NCBI GenBank assembly: GCA_021399435.1
Contig: JAJTUP010000189.1
Span: 1-34,571 of the forward strand
From: Diaporthe sp. PMI_573
Taxonomy: Eukaryota; Ascomycota; Sordariomycetes; Diaporthales; Diaporthaceae
Length of the DNA stretch: 34,571 nt
Direction: 5' to 3'
Shown: piece by piece, positions 9,565 to 20,616 of the stretch
How the letters are laid out: every line of letters starts with the position of its first letter
Position numbering within the stretch: the first letter of the stretch is position 1
Program-made: the position numbers and the translations under genes
Notes under the pieces: model-generated
What the model was told of the DNA's origin: nothing
The model's input: the letters and a program-made list of their open reading frames with translations, nothing else
Databases searched by the model: none

Positions 9565-9611
9565 ATGGAACAGCACCTATGAGGCATGCCGAGGTCGATT
9601 CCAAGCGCTGA
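9565..9611 (+). promoter_or_regulatory. Two short upstream ORFs at the histidine kinase start
   Basis: ATG at 9565 opens MEQHL and ends with the TGA at 9580-9582. It is in frame with the kinase ATG at 9586 and stops one codon before it. A second ATG at 9579 opens MRHAEVDSKR and ends at 9611, overlapping the kinase start in another frame. Such arrangements commonly lower translation of the main ORF. Whether the mRNA includes both ATGs is not shown. Confidence 0.5.
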
Positions 9612-12600
9612 GGACCGGGACGACCAGTTCGACACGCGCCGCTCTCCCAAATCTCTGCCGGCACCTTCACTAGAGCCGCACGAGAACCAGCCTGGACACT
9701 CAGATGCGTCGCCGACGTCGCAAGGAAATGAGCGAGCCGTGAAGTCAGATTGCCCCGAAGCCGCAGGAGAGGGCAAGCAGCCTCTGCAAGACCCAAGGAT
9801 TCTGGCCTTCAGCAGAAGCGGCGCCTCAAGCTATGCTGGTGGTAGCGGCAAGTCGGCCGGAGGGCTTGCGTCCCATGCCCGGGAGCAGCCGACCAGTAAC
9901 CCCGAGACTGCACCTAGCAGTGGTGATGAGGCGGCGAGCCCACCGGAGTCCAACTCCCCCAGGTCCTCCAGGGACTCTGCGACCCAGCTCAGCCAGTATC
10001 GCGAGAAGCTGACCAGGGAGATTCAGCGGCAAGGTCTCGGCGCAAAGCCCAGCCAAGCTCCCGCTCAACCGCCATACATAGTCTCGCCCATCCTCGAGGA
10101 CGCCGCCGCCGCCGCCGCTGCTGCGACAAACACACCCAGCCCGATGGTGTCGTCTGGGCCATCGACCTCGTCAACTAATGCCTCGACAGAGTCTAACCAA
10201 ACAATCAGGTGTGGTGTCACTCCCGGCTTCGTTGCCAAGACACCGTCGTACCCATTCCCCCGGATGGCCAGCAATTATGGATATATTCCTTCATCTCTGC
10301 ATAGGCCCTTCACGACGCTGTCACCGACCGGAGCGCCGTACGACTTGACTTCCATGTCCGCTGTGGGCACGCCTAACCATGGTACCTCTCGACCACAGGA
10401 TAAGATCCTGTCCAATCCTTCGACGCCTGCATCTACGATAACATTTCAGCCCACTGGCGCAGTCCACCCGGGGGATGGCCCGGACTTTCCCACCCCGAAT
10501 CTTTACGGATTGGCATTGATGTTGTCGGCCGAGCCGGGGCTGGAGGCCTGGTGGAAGACTGTTGTCTACATCATGACGGTTTGCTTCAAGGCTTCAAGGC
10601 TGACATTGTCTGTACCCGCCGACTCAACTGATCTGGAAAACGTTCCGTGGGGCCAGAAAGCAACCTACAACGCACGGCTAGAAGATAGCTTGAGCATGGA
10701 GTATATGGCCAGGGGCAGTAGTCTTGTGCCTAGCAGCATGGGTGACGTATCTGAGGCTCTATCACCAGCGGACGATGACACCTTGCGCTTACAGTCGCCA
10801 ACACGTCCCCACATGCATACTCGCCACTCTTTTACGGCATATGAGGAGGAAAAAGAAAAGGACACGATGTCTGCCAAGCCCCGGCCCTTCTTCAAGAGAC
10901 CAGGCGTCTTGGCTCGAAGCAGAAGCACGTATCCTGAGACTACAATACCGCACATGGGATTGAACCAACAGGCCTTGGAAGAACACGATGCAGAAGCACC
11001 CGAAGTGGCTGCTCGATGGGATGCGCCGGCACCAGAGAAGGAGACACAGGGGAGAGTGTTCGAACTGCTGCAAGCCTTAGACTACGAGGCTGATCCGCTG
11101 ATCGACTACCAAGGTGTGACAAAAGTGCTGGAGCGAGGGCGCGTGATCGCCCTGACGCGAAGCTATCCATATCTTGAGGATGTGTCCCAAACCAAAGCCG
11201 CGGACACCAGAGTACCTGGCCGCACTCACTCGCCGGAAGGCTTTAGAAAGAAGGGCAGATGGGTACGACACGACTCTTCAACGAAGCTGTCTAATATCCT
11301 GAGCTCAGCTCATCCCATGAGGAGTCACCCTAATGAAAGGAGGGCTACGCAAAATATTGACAAGATGATTTCGGAAGGAGAGCCCAGACGACCACCTACC
11401 CCGAAGTACGAGGAGTATGAGCAAGCACCCCCCTCTCCGTGGTCACAGTCGCCGGCTCCCTCGCCTGCAATCCGAGCCGATCCAAAGGACAACCCTTCCT
11501 TCACCGAAGCTATAGTCGATGAATCATCTTTCGATCCCACTCAGACGACTCCAGACTACAACCGCGATAGGGCCACAGGAGGCCATCGGGGTAGACAATG
11601 CTTGGACTGTTCTGCATATCCCCTTGAGACATCCACTCTCGAAACCATCAAGCGGATTCAAACTGGACACCACGCTCATGGAGCAAAGGTCGTCGCGTCG
11701 CGGGAAGGAGAACGCTACGGACGCTCAGAAGCATATTGACCCCGACGCGTTCCGGAAAGAGAAGCAAACCCCCGTGGCCATTCTGTCCATACTCAGCCCC
11801 ACTATACCCTATCCTTCCAATCTTCGCTACTCGTTAGAGCATCTTTCACCTCATCTTGCAACATCATTTGCGCTGTGCCGCCACTATAGCAACTTGGAAG
11901 CCGAGGTCAGTAGAATGCACCACCGGAGGCCAAGAGTTACTGGATTCGGCGCCGTGGATGCCGAGGGCCGACCGATCACAGATCCAGCGATTATCAACTA
12001 CGCAGCCCCCGAGGAGGCTGCAGACAACTCGTTGGCTGGAAGCATGACGAGCCCGAGTGAGTACTCTACTCAGTCCCGAAGCGTAACGGGCACTCCCGGG
12101 GGCACACCAGGCTGGGAGTCCGCTGGCTTTGGGACCGTGATGGACAAGCGACCTCCGGTATCGAGTCCTGCTCCTGCGGGCGGTGACAGCTACTTCACGA
12201 CCAAGTCCAAAGCGAACAGCAAGCCCGAATTTTCGTCTGTTATACAAAACCGGGTCAGACGCAATTCCAGGAGTAGTACGACGTCGGAGAAGCGCTCCTC
12301 CCTACGCTTATCCGGTGGAATGTCCATAGAGCCTGGACATTTCAGCCCCGATATTAACGAGGATGACACGCCTGCGGAATCTGCAGTCAAGGCGGCAGAA
12401 GAACCCGCCCCAGGAGCCTCCACGAAGAAGGTGACGGGCAAGGAAGCATTATCAGAAAGCAAAGAGGACAAGCAAGCCGAGACCAAGGGGGCTAGGACGT
12501 CGTTCCAGACCCCTCACCGCCATGTCAAGCTCCATTCTTATGGGGGAGACTTTGCTACGACCTTCCAATCATTGCCTCCAGGCTCGACCATTCCCACAAG

Positions 12601-15600
12601 GGGAACTCCATCTCGAGCTGATACCGTGCCCACAAATACCTCCGAAATGGCCTTACCTACGGACAAGCTGAAGGACATCATCCTAGATTCCATACCCGCG
12701 CAACTCTTTGTGACTCTGCCAAGGACTGGCGAAATCGTCTGGGTGAACAGTCGTTATCTTGCCTACCGTGGCCAGTCTCTCGCAGAGCTCCATGCCGATC
12801 CCCATGCAAGTTTTCATCCAGATGATCGCGAGACCTACCTCAAAGCGTGGGGTCGTGCAGTGAAGACGAGCACGGACTTCCAGATGAACGTGCGGATTCG
12901 CCGCTTTGATGGGGCTTTTCGATGTTTCTCGGCAAGGGTTGTCGCGTGCAAGAATAAGCGCAACGAAATTGTGTATCACCTGGGCTCATACACGGACATC
13001 CATGAGCAGACCATGGCAGAGCTCAAGGTTGTCCAGCAGCAGGAAATCGAGGCCTCTGAAGCCAAATACAGATTCCTCGCGAATTTAATCCCGCAGATCA
13101 TTTTCACCGCCACCGAGGATGAGGGAATAACTTTTGCCAATGAGCAGTGGCTCGCTTACACTGGGCAGAACGAAGATGATGCCCTGGGCTTGGGATTTAT
13201 GGACTACGTGCACCCTGAAGATTTAGCCAAATGGCGAATACCTTCAGGCCAGCATTCTACAGCGCCACCCCTTGGTCGAGCAAGGACGGGGAAGAGAGGC
13301 CAAGGAGAAACGCACAAGCCCAGCAAGCCATCTGAACATCCGAATCCAAAGACCACGGCCCATGCCGAGAGCAACCTACGGGGTGTGCATCGCCCCCTTT
13401 CTCGACAAAATAGCTCGAGCAGCGACTCGGTCTATGAACTCCCCTCTGCAAATTTGACCGAGCTAGCCAGGGACGGCGTCGTCAAGCTCGGAACGGATAG
13501 CAACGGTAGGTTGTCATACTCTTCCGAAATCCGGCTTCGTACAAAGACTAGTGAATACCGCTGGCACCTGGTACGCTGTGTCGAGATTGACAACATTGGG
13601 AATGGGAGCAGTTCTTACTTTGGGTCGGCGACAGACATCAACGACCACAAGTTGCTCGAGGCGAAGCTGAAGGAGGCCATGGAATCGAAGAGCCGTTTCT
13701 TGAGCAACATGTCGCACGAAATTAGAACACCACTGATCGGGATCTCTGGCATGGTCAGCTTCCTCCATGACACCACTCTAAATGAGGAGCAGCGAGATTA
13801 CACAAACACTATTCAAACCAGCGCGAACAGCCTGCTGATGATCATCAACGACATCCTCGATCTTTCAAAGGTGGACGCCGGCATGATGAAGCTCAACCAC
13901 GAATGGTTCCATACGCGGGCCCTGATTGAAGACGTTAATGATTTGGTCTCGGCCATGGCTATTGCTAGGAGACTGGAGCTGAACTATATCGTCGAGGAGG
14001 ATGTGCCCGTATGGGTCAAAGGCGACAGAGTGAGAATCAGACAAGTGCTTCTGAATGTGATCGGCAATGCTATTAAGTTCACCGACACCGGTGAGGTTTC
14101 CAGCCAGTGCAGAGTCAGAACCGACGCATCGGGACTCGGTGAGCAGCAGATCATGCTTGAATTTGCAGTGATTGACACCGGAAGGGGCTTTACCCAAGAG
14201 GAGTCGAAGCTCATTTTCAAACCATTCAGTCAGATTGATGGCAGCAGCACAAGAGCCCACGGTGGCAGTGGTCTTGGGCTTGTTATCTCACGACAGCTTG
14301 TGGAACTGCACGGCGGAAAGATGGACGGCACAGCTGTGCCGGGAAAGGGCGCGACCTTCACATTCACGGCCAAGTTCGGCTTGCCGACTGCGGATGACCA
14401 CCCCGACGTACCCACCAGCCCAGAGCTGCCAAAGACTCCTGCGGTCCTTGAGGAAATCCCCACCCAACCATTCCGCCAGATCACCATCACAAAGCACCGC
14501 TCCTCATCAGCTGCCAGCCCGAGTCATGCTGAGCAAGAATCCTCCCCGGCGGTCGCATCCAGCGGAAGCTCGAATCCGTCCGTGACATCGACTGGAACGC
14601 GTGTTACGGGAAGATCGTCAATCTCGTCTGTGAATGTCGGCTTGGCCAGGTTCAGCGAGGCTGCTAGGGCCAGTGGGCAGGATCTCACCCAGATGAAGTT
14701 GGAAATGCCATCAGGGCGAACTTCACCTGGAAAAACGCCAACCCCTGAGAACCCGGGCAAGATCGTGACTGCGAAAGAGTTCCGGCCGCCGATGTTCTCG
14801 ATTCTGGTGATCTGCCCTCAGAAATACAGCCGCGAGGCTACCACTCACCACATTGAGATGACCTTGCCAAAGGATGTGCCTCATCAGATCACTGCACTTG
14901 CGAGTGCTCAAGAAGCCAAGCAACTGATCAGCCGCGATGACCCGGTCATCTATACACACATACTCATCAACCTTGCCTCTTCCGAAGAGGTCCTAGCACT
15001 GCTGAGTGAGATTAGCAGTTCGACTTTATTGACAAAGACAAAGGTTGTCCTGCTGTCTGATTCTATCCAGCGACAAGCTCTGACGAAGCTTGTTGAGGAC
15101 CGCAATCTCGCGGACGTGATCTCGGACAGCAGAGTCACCTATGTTTATAAGCCGGTGAAGCCATCCCGCCTTGCTGTTGTTTTCGATCCAGCCAAGGAGG
15201 GGGATATGAGTGTGGACCGCAACCGGTCTACTGCTCAGAAGATAGTCGAGAGGCAGAAGAAGAGTTATGAGGAGGTTGAAAAGCGAATGGGAAACAAGGG
15301 CTACAAGGTGCTACTTGTTGAGGACAACCCTGTGAACCAAAAAGTCCTGAAGAAGTACCTGATCAAGGTCGGGTTGGAGGTCGAATTATCCGCAGACGGC
15401 GAGGAGTGCACAAACATGGTTTTCGGCCATGATCATGGCTTCTATTCCTTGGTACTGGTTAGTACCAAAACCCTCGTCTTATTGCTGTGTCTCCTCGGAA
15501 TACTAACAGCAGGCCAGTGCGATCTTCACATGCCTCGGAAAGATGGCTACCAGGCGTGTCGCGAGATCAGAGTCTGGGAAGCCAAGAATAAGCATGGCCA

Positions 15601-15736
15601 TATGCCCATCATTGCACTCTCTGCGAACGTCATGTCTGATGTGCAGGAGAAGTGTGTCGAGGCAGGCTTCAGTGCCTGTGTCACGAAACCAGTGGACTTC
15701 ATCGACTTATCAACAGCCTTGTCAAAGTTCTTTTAG
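9586..15736 (+). CDS. GAF/PAS hybrid histidine kinase, about 2,030 aa, with apparent frameshift
   Basis: The ATG at 9586 follows an in-frame TGA. The long Ser/Pro-rich N-terminus includes a GAF-like block (LMLSAEPGLEAWW to DLENVPWGQKATYN, 10513-10680). Near 11690 coding-like sequence switches frame (HHAHGAK to SSRRGKENATDAQK), which needs one skipped base. Downstream come HLSPHLATSFALCRHYSNLE, PAS1 (12667-13000), PAS2 (13057-13640, with a low-complexity insert), and HisKA with FLSNMSHEIRTPL, phospho-acceptor His at 13715-13717. The ATPase domain has N box VIGNAIKF, G1 DTGRGF and G2 GGSGLGL. The C-terminal receiver domain has VEDN and CDLHMPRKDGY, with phospho-acceptor Asp at 15521-15523. A 60-bp intron at 15458-15517 interrupts the receiver. 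Expected role: sensor kinase passing phosphate from His to its own receiver Asp and on to a phosphotransfer protein. I do not assign a fungal HK group. The frameshift may be real or a base-calling error. Confidence 0.85.
15458..15517 (+). other. 60-bp intron in kinase receiver domain, frame-preserving
   Basis: Donor GTTAGT at 15458, perfect branch site TACTAAC at 15501-15507, acceptor CCAG ending at 15517. Splicing gives SLVL-CDLHMPRKDG, the expected receiver sequence. The intron is a multiple of three and contains no stop. Retention would insert 20 mostly hydrophobic residues (VSTKTLVLLLCLLGILTAGQ) directly before the phospho-acceptor Asp. Confidence 0.88.
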
Positions 15737-17025
15737 CCTGAGACTCGGTCGGGACGCCAGGCACCATCGAACGTGGCAGAAGCACCAATCACAAAGACAC
15801 AGTAAACGAATAGTTGTCGCTTGCATACTACTGGCGTTACCATTGAGGTAGTTTTATCTACCGGACAGCATTATACGCTTGTGGCCCAAGGAGTTCACGC
15901 AGCGAGCTAGCATATTTGATTTCATCTTTCTGTATAAATCCCTCTGATACCAATTCACACGAAATTCCATTTTCTTCTTCCCCTATTTACCAACCCGGAT
16001 ACCAGGCGAACAGACATTATTAAAACGGGAGAGACACGTGTGGTTCTTGGGCGCACAAGCAGCCTGGAGGAACTGAGGACGAAGTTGTATGGGCAGTGTT
16101 CCCAAGCGTTTCAATGTACGTCTGTGGGACTTGCGACGGCGCGTGGCGAACTTGGTGTCGTCTTCGATTGTGGGATGTCGCCATGTCTTCTCCGACATCG
16201 TTTCTGGGCTGGTCAAGCATCGTTCTTCATCCTGCTACTGATGGTGCTGCCGGCGCTAGGCAGCAGGGACCACTTTCTCGTCGCCAGCCACCGACTGCAG
16301 GCATAATTGATGGTTCTCGCCGAGTCCGGCGCATGCTAGCGAGGCTGGCCATCTTACCTACTTTCCCCAGCGCTTATCGGTTCTTTTCAGAGTCCTCGAT
16401 GGGAAATCATTTCGGAGTTACGGGAGGCCGGGGGTACTATCGGACAGAAGGAGGTACGGAGGTTTGGGGCGCTGGGAGGGGCCTTTTTTCTTCGGCGATG
16501 CGGAAAATGTTAATGATGTTTGGTTCTCCATCTTATTCCCCTCCGCGTCCTTGATTCCTCGCACAGGTTAGGTATCATCCGCATTCGTAGTCTGAGCATC
16601 AGAATATACCATTGTCGCCGTACACACAAAGGGCGGGCGGCCAGTCTGCGCTTTAGATCCATGCGGCACGTGAAGATGCTCTTGTCAGTCCGAGCGAAGC
16701 AGCCAAAATCGCGATCAAGAATTCAGGCTATTTTCGTAACGTCATATATAGTTGTGCTCATTCTACTCGCTATGCCCTGCGCCTGTCCTCTGGGCAATGC
16801 TCCCGTCATCTACGCATGTTCTGTGCTAACAGGTGCTAATCAATCTGGCGGTGATGGTGGTATCTCCTCTCCGCGAATATGTAAACTTTCTGCAAGCTTT
16901 CCGTCCTAGCCCGAAACGCCGAGTACCCAAAAGTAATTCATTTTCGTGACGCACCGTTGTCTAAGTGACAATAAGCTGCAGAAACCACAACCAAGGGGGT
17001 CGGATTGGACAGCACCACGTGAAAC
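15737..17025. other. Intergenic: kinase 3' flank to phosphatase pseudogene
   Basis: I see no recognisable gene. Open frames of up to about 150 codons exist on the plus strand (16096-16554), but they are compositionally unconvincing. The two flanking genes converge here, so the stretch should hold their terminators, which I cannot pinpoint. Confidence 0.5.
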
Positions 17026-18615
17026 CTAGTAGACGCTCCCCTTGATCGAGCGGTCCCCCCTCTCAGCTCTGTCGATTTCGGCGTCAGACATTTCATCTGC
17101 GTCATCCTCATCGTTCCCCTTCTCCCGTTCGTCGTCCGCGTGTTCGTTCTCGTTGTTGTGCTCGCTCTGATGGTGGTGATGATGCTCCTCGTAGCAGCCC
17201 GAGCTGCTGCTCACCGGCGAGTCCCCCAGCCTGTTAGCCATTGTCCCACGTCCCATGCCCGACTGGTCCCGCTTGCCACTGCCGGGCGCGCTGTCGCCAT
17301 CGCCGTTGACGTTCATCTCGGCGACGCGTGACGTGGCGACCTTCAGCCCTAGACTGCTCTGTTTGCGCTGCCTAGCCCCGTCATCCTCGGACGAGTCCGT
17401 GTCGCTGCTGGGCGTCGGGTACCGAGATTGGACGATGGCGTGGATGTACCGTTTGTGGTTGGCGGCGTGGCAAAGCCAAGAGCAGCCAGGGAAGAACCGG
17501 CGCTGACAGTTGTCGTCACTGGCGATGGGGCTGCGGAGAGGTTAGGATGTACAGAGGTACCGTCGCGATGGACCAGGTCAGCGAGGGCGGAGCGCAGCCG
17601 GAAGGACTTGTGGGAGCAGCCGTTGAGACAGCCGCCCCATCTCCGGGGTGGCTTCACAGGCGATTCTGCGGAGAGGGCCTTGTCGAGCTCGGACGTGTCC
17701 TTGCTGGCTGGGGTGCCTGTATCGGATTTTTCCTTCTCCCTCTCTTTTCCTTTCTTTCGCGCCCTTTCCTTGCGCAGTTCCGACCATGTCCGGAGTTTGT
17801 TTTCCAGCACGTATTTGCCGCTCTCCTGCTTGTTCATGATGAGAAGCTCGCAGTGGTTGATATTCCGCAGGCTTCGAAGTACTTGACGCTGAAGTGGTAC
17901 CATTTCATGAGAAAGACACGTGACATTAGACCATGGGTCACTGTTTAAAGTGGTGATCAGTCCCTTTCTTGGATATACTCGGATAGGTTGCATGTCTGAG
18001 GATAGAGTTGGGGGCATACCTAGAACACACACACTGGCGAAGTCACCCTCGCCAAATTGCCTCCAGAGACTCTCGTTGAAGCCACTGATACGATCGTAGG
18101 CATCCGCGGCGCTCTCACCGTTGGGTATCCTGTAAAAGAAGTGACCATAGTCGGCGCGCTCTTGCCACATCCTCTCCATCTCGGCGGAGCATGGCTGGAA
18201 GTTTCCAAAGTCCTGCTCGCGAAGTCAAGGCTCTTCGTAGACCTTGATGTTGTTCCGCTTGAAAGGGGGGGAGGGGGCTCGGCCTCGTCTGAGGTCAGAG
18301 TGGCCAGGATCCCCTCGGTGGTCTCCCTTGTGCGGCGGTAGGGCGAGGTGAAGAAGTGCAGAGTGTCGTCGGCGCGGAGCATCTTGCGCAGGCGCCTGCC
18401 GGCGTCGTAGGCTTGTTGCCAGCCATCTTGGGTCAACTTGACGCGGTGGTCAGGTATGGTCTGGTGGATCTCGCGGTTTTCTGCAAGGGGCGAAGGCTAC
18501 GTCAGGGTCCTGTGGTTGTGGGCCAGGGTAGGCAGGTAGGGGTCTGGGTCTCCGACTTACTATTTCCTTCAGACTGGGCATGCCTGATAAGGATGATGAG
18601 CCGAGGCTTCGCCAT
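17026..18615 (-). pseudogene. Phosphoglycerate-mutase-like histidine phosphatase, multiply broken
   Basis: The start MAKPRLIILIRHAQSEGN (ATG at 18615) carries the RHxxS catalytic motif. Intron 1 (18560-18481, GTAAGT...CAG) and intron 2 (18019-17941, GTATGC...CTGATC...CAG) are clean, and the latter restores VCVLVTHGLMSRVFLMKWYHF with the second His. Four lesions are visible. A run of seven C on the coding strand (18271-18265) needs an eighth to enter FKRNNIKVYEEP. A TGA at 18227-18225 stands where Arg is expected before LREQDFGNFQPCSAEMERMW. One base is missing near 17870, between FSVKYFE and LRNINHCE. Another shift at about 17410-17560 precedes the acidic tail (SSDTDSSEDD to DRSIKGSVY, stop at 17026). 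The family is cofactor-type histidine phosphatase, possibly Det1-like. The substrate is unknown. Confidence 0.82.
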
Positions 18616-19182
18616 GGTCAGCTTGCTTGCCTAGCCGGGAAAGATTTGGCTAAGTAGAGTGCAGGCGAGGCGAGGCGAGGCAAGACAGGCGAAGGCGAAT
18701 GTAAATGTGGTGCGAGGGAATGTACGGCACAGGAGGAGAAAAAAGTAGAGTGGTAGCAAATAGATGGGTGGGTGCGCAGGTGGAGCACAGGGGAGAGGTA
18801 TATATTGCGCAGGGGCAAGAGGCGATGATCTGTGCAGTTATTTTGAGACAAAGGCAGTGACTGCGATGGCGAGGTATGCAAGGCCAAGGTAAGGTGGTGT
18901 AGGGGAAAGACAGTTGTGGACAAAGGGTCTGGTTGGCAAATGTCATGTGTGGCTAAGGCGAATAGATAGATAGTTGGGCTAGCGGGTTAGAGGAGTAGTG
19001 GCAGGTTCAACGGTTGGCTTGTCTTGGCAGACAAGAAAGTGTTGGGACGGATGAGACGTGATGGTGGCAGGTCCGTCTGTGGGGGGGACGAAGTCTATTC
19101 ATGGGATGACAGAGACGAGTGAGCTGGTCTGTTGGACGGCGCCCTGGTGCTAACGGTGGTTGATGGCCTGAGGGTGAGAGAG

Positions 19183-19250
19183 ACAGCGACAGTCGAGACA
19201 AGAGACAGACACAGCGACAGTCGAGACAAGAGACAGACACAGCGACAAGA
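19183..19250. repeat. 28-bp tandem repeat, about 2.4 copies
   Basis: Unit ACAGCGACAGTCGAGACAAG followed by AGACAGAC. Copies lie at 19183-19210 and 19211-19238, with a partial third copy from 19239. There is no spacer, so it is a tandem repeat and not an array of spaced repeats. Confidence 0.85.
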
Positions 19251-19324
19251 GATAGAGAGGCAGCTGTAGCCGACACGAGGAGGAGGAGCAAAGTGTGGCA
19301 GATGCAGAGGAGCGGAGTACGGAG

Positions 19325-19350
19325 TGCAGAATGCAGAATGCAGAATGCAG
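19325..19350. repeat. TGCAGAA tandem repeat
   Basis: Three copies of TGCAGAA plus a partial TGCAG, without interruption. Confidence 0.8.
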
Positions 19351-19693
19351 GTTGGTGGTGCTAAGGGACCAGCAGAGGCGAATAATATGCGACAGGGCAG
19401 CACAGAATTAGCGAGCATCAGCCGGCGGAGCAGCCTGTCTGCCTCCCGTACGTAGCCAACTGCATTGGTTAATTCTGGTCTGGTGCGACTCTGGTTTGCT
19501 TGTGATGCGGGAGTGGGTAGTGCGGGCTAGGGGTACGAGGTAAGGGGTGCTTGCCCTTTTGCCGTCGTCCGGAGTTTTCCAACTTTATTGTTAGCGACGG
19601 ACTAGCCTCCGCAGTAGGCACTGTAGTTAAGTCACTTTCACACTCTGGGCATTGGAGAGAGATGGCGCAGTGCATACAGTCAAAGTAATCTGC

Positions 19694-19701
19694 ATCGTAA
19701 G
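19694..19701. repeat. Left target-site duplication (ATCGTAAG)
   Basis: ATCGTAAG abuts the left end of the 907-bp element and is repeated exactly at 20609-20616. Confidence 0.93.
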
Positions 19702-20608
19702 CAGGGTAGGGAATCAATCCACGACTTCCACGGTATTGATCAATATATTGACTTCAATCCACGTCAACGTCAATCCACGAGACCTGTTGTTATGTAATCA
19801 ATCCATCCACCGGTGGGGGCTCGTGGATTGAGATGTGGATTGACGTGGACGCTAGTCAGGGGTATGGGTGCCCTGATATATTTCGTTAATATTTGCTATA
19901 TATCTCTGCGCAAACACTAACACATCTAATCAGGCAATACCTCGGACGCGTTCTGACACGTCGTGACGCGTTATAACGACTGAGCCTAAAATGTCTCCTC
20001 ATTTACTTGATTCATACGGTCGGTGAACCTTCAATCTCGAGATGGCGGACTTTCCTTTTGACCCTAAACTACCGACCAACAACGACGGGCATGCCGAGGT
20101 CCCTCTGCCTAGTCTGGATCCGGACCCCGAAGTCCGCCAGCCTTCTACTTGGGCACCAACAAGTGATGAGGAGCGGAGGATCTTCCGCGTCTGGAAGGAT
20201 TCACGCTGGCCGAGCGCAGCAAAGATACCCTATCATGTGTATGGAATTACGGGGTCGAGATTCAATCCAAACCATCCCGACGATGGATCTGTATGCCATG
20301 TGTGCAGGCATTATCGAAGGTGTCGATAACATGCTGCTTGACGATACAGCGCTGGAGGAGTCTGTTGAACGGGCTTGTTCGGATGAATGTGAGGAGTGAG
20401 GCAATCTACAGGTTCGGCGGTAGCTTCAAAAATTGCCCGAATAGGAAACCCGATTTAGTGCGACAGGGGTCTTCCACGGGTTCAATATTATGGACATCAA
20501 TCCACGGACAGCCCTGTGGACATCAATCCACGAGCACTCTGCTGAGTAAGCCGTCAATTCAATCCACAAAGTCGGATATTGACGTGGATGGATTGATTCC
20601 CTACCCTG
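19702..20608. mobile_element. Non-autonomous hAT-like element, 907 bp, with TIRs and TSD
   Basis: The left end reads CAGGGTAGGGAATCAATCCA (19702-19721) and the right end (20589-20608) is its perfect reverse complement. Flanking ATCGTAAG copies give an 8-bp target duplication. Both subterminal regions are packed with TCAATCCAC or its complement GTGGATTGA, at least eight copies (near 19713, 19755, 19771, 19824, 19839, 20499, 20522 and 20570). These are probably binding sites for a hAT transposase supplied in trans. The inverted repeats differ from those of the 3.4-kb hAT at 5213-8578, so another element drives it. The GC-richer interior (about 20040-20400) holds a small coding-like ORF and no transposase motif. 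Confidence 0.92.
20042..20399 (+). CDS. Unrecognised small ORF carried inside the hAT-like element
   Basis: The ATG at 20042 opens 95 codons beginning MADFPFDPKLPTNNDGHAEV, rich in Pro, Asp and Trp, with WAPTSDEERRIFRVWKDSRW and a GITGSRFNPNHPDD block. After NHPDD (about 20281) the sequence of another frame looks more protein-like: DLYAMCAGIIEGVDNMLLDD to ACSDECEE, stop at 20397-20399. One skipped base joins the two into about 118 residues. No intron of credible size explains the switch. I do not recognise the product. It could be captured host sequence or a remnant of the parent transposon. The first frame alone is intact to its stop at 20329. Confidence 0.35.
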
Positions 20609-20616
20609 ATCGTAAG
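20609..20616. repeat. Right target-site duplication (ATCGTAAG)
   Basis: Exact copy of 19694-19701, immediately after the right inverted repeat. Confidence 0.93.

Larger units (their letters stand above)
18616..19693. other. Upstream region of phosphatase pseudogene, repeat-rich
   Basis: No gene is supported apart from the possible interrupted frame at its right end (19469-20698). On the minus strand this would be the promoter and 5' leader of the phosphatase. It contains GGCGA-type repeats (18660-18700), a TATATA (18797-18803) and two short tandem repeats listed separately. Confidence 0.45.

Noticed and set aside
11688..11729. A 41-bp intron explaining the kinase frame switch
   Set aside because: It would be shorter than usual fungal introns, has a GTCGTC donor and no branch site, and would remove coding-like sequence.
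16096..16554. 152-codon plus-strand ORF as a gene
   Set aside because: It shows no motif, composition shifts along its length, and it lies between two convergent genes. It looks like a chance frame.
19183..19250. CRISPR-like array
   Set aside because: The repeats are directly adjacent with no spacers, and the genome is eukaryotic.
20289..20305. A 17-bp GT-AG intron in the cargo ORF of the 907-bp element
   Set aside because: Far too short to be spliced. A one-base shift explains the frame change more simply.
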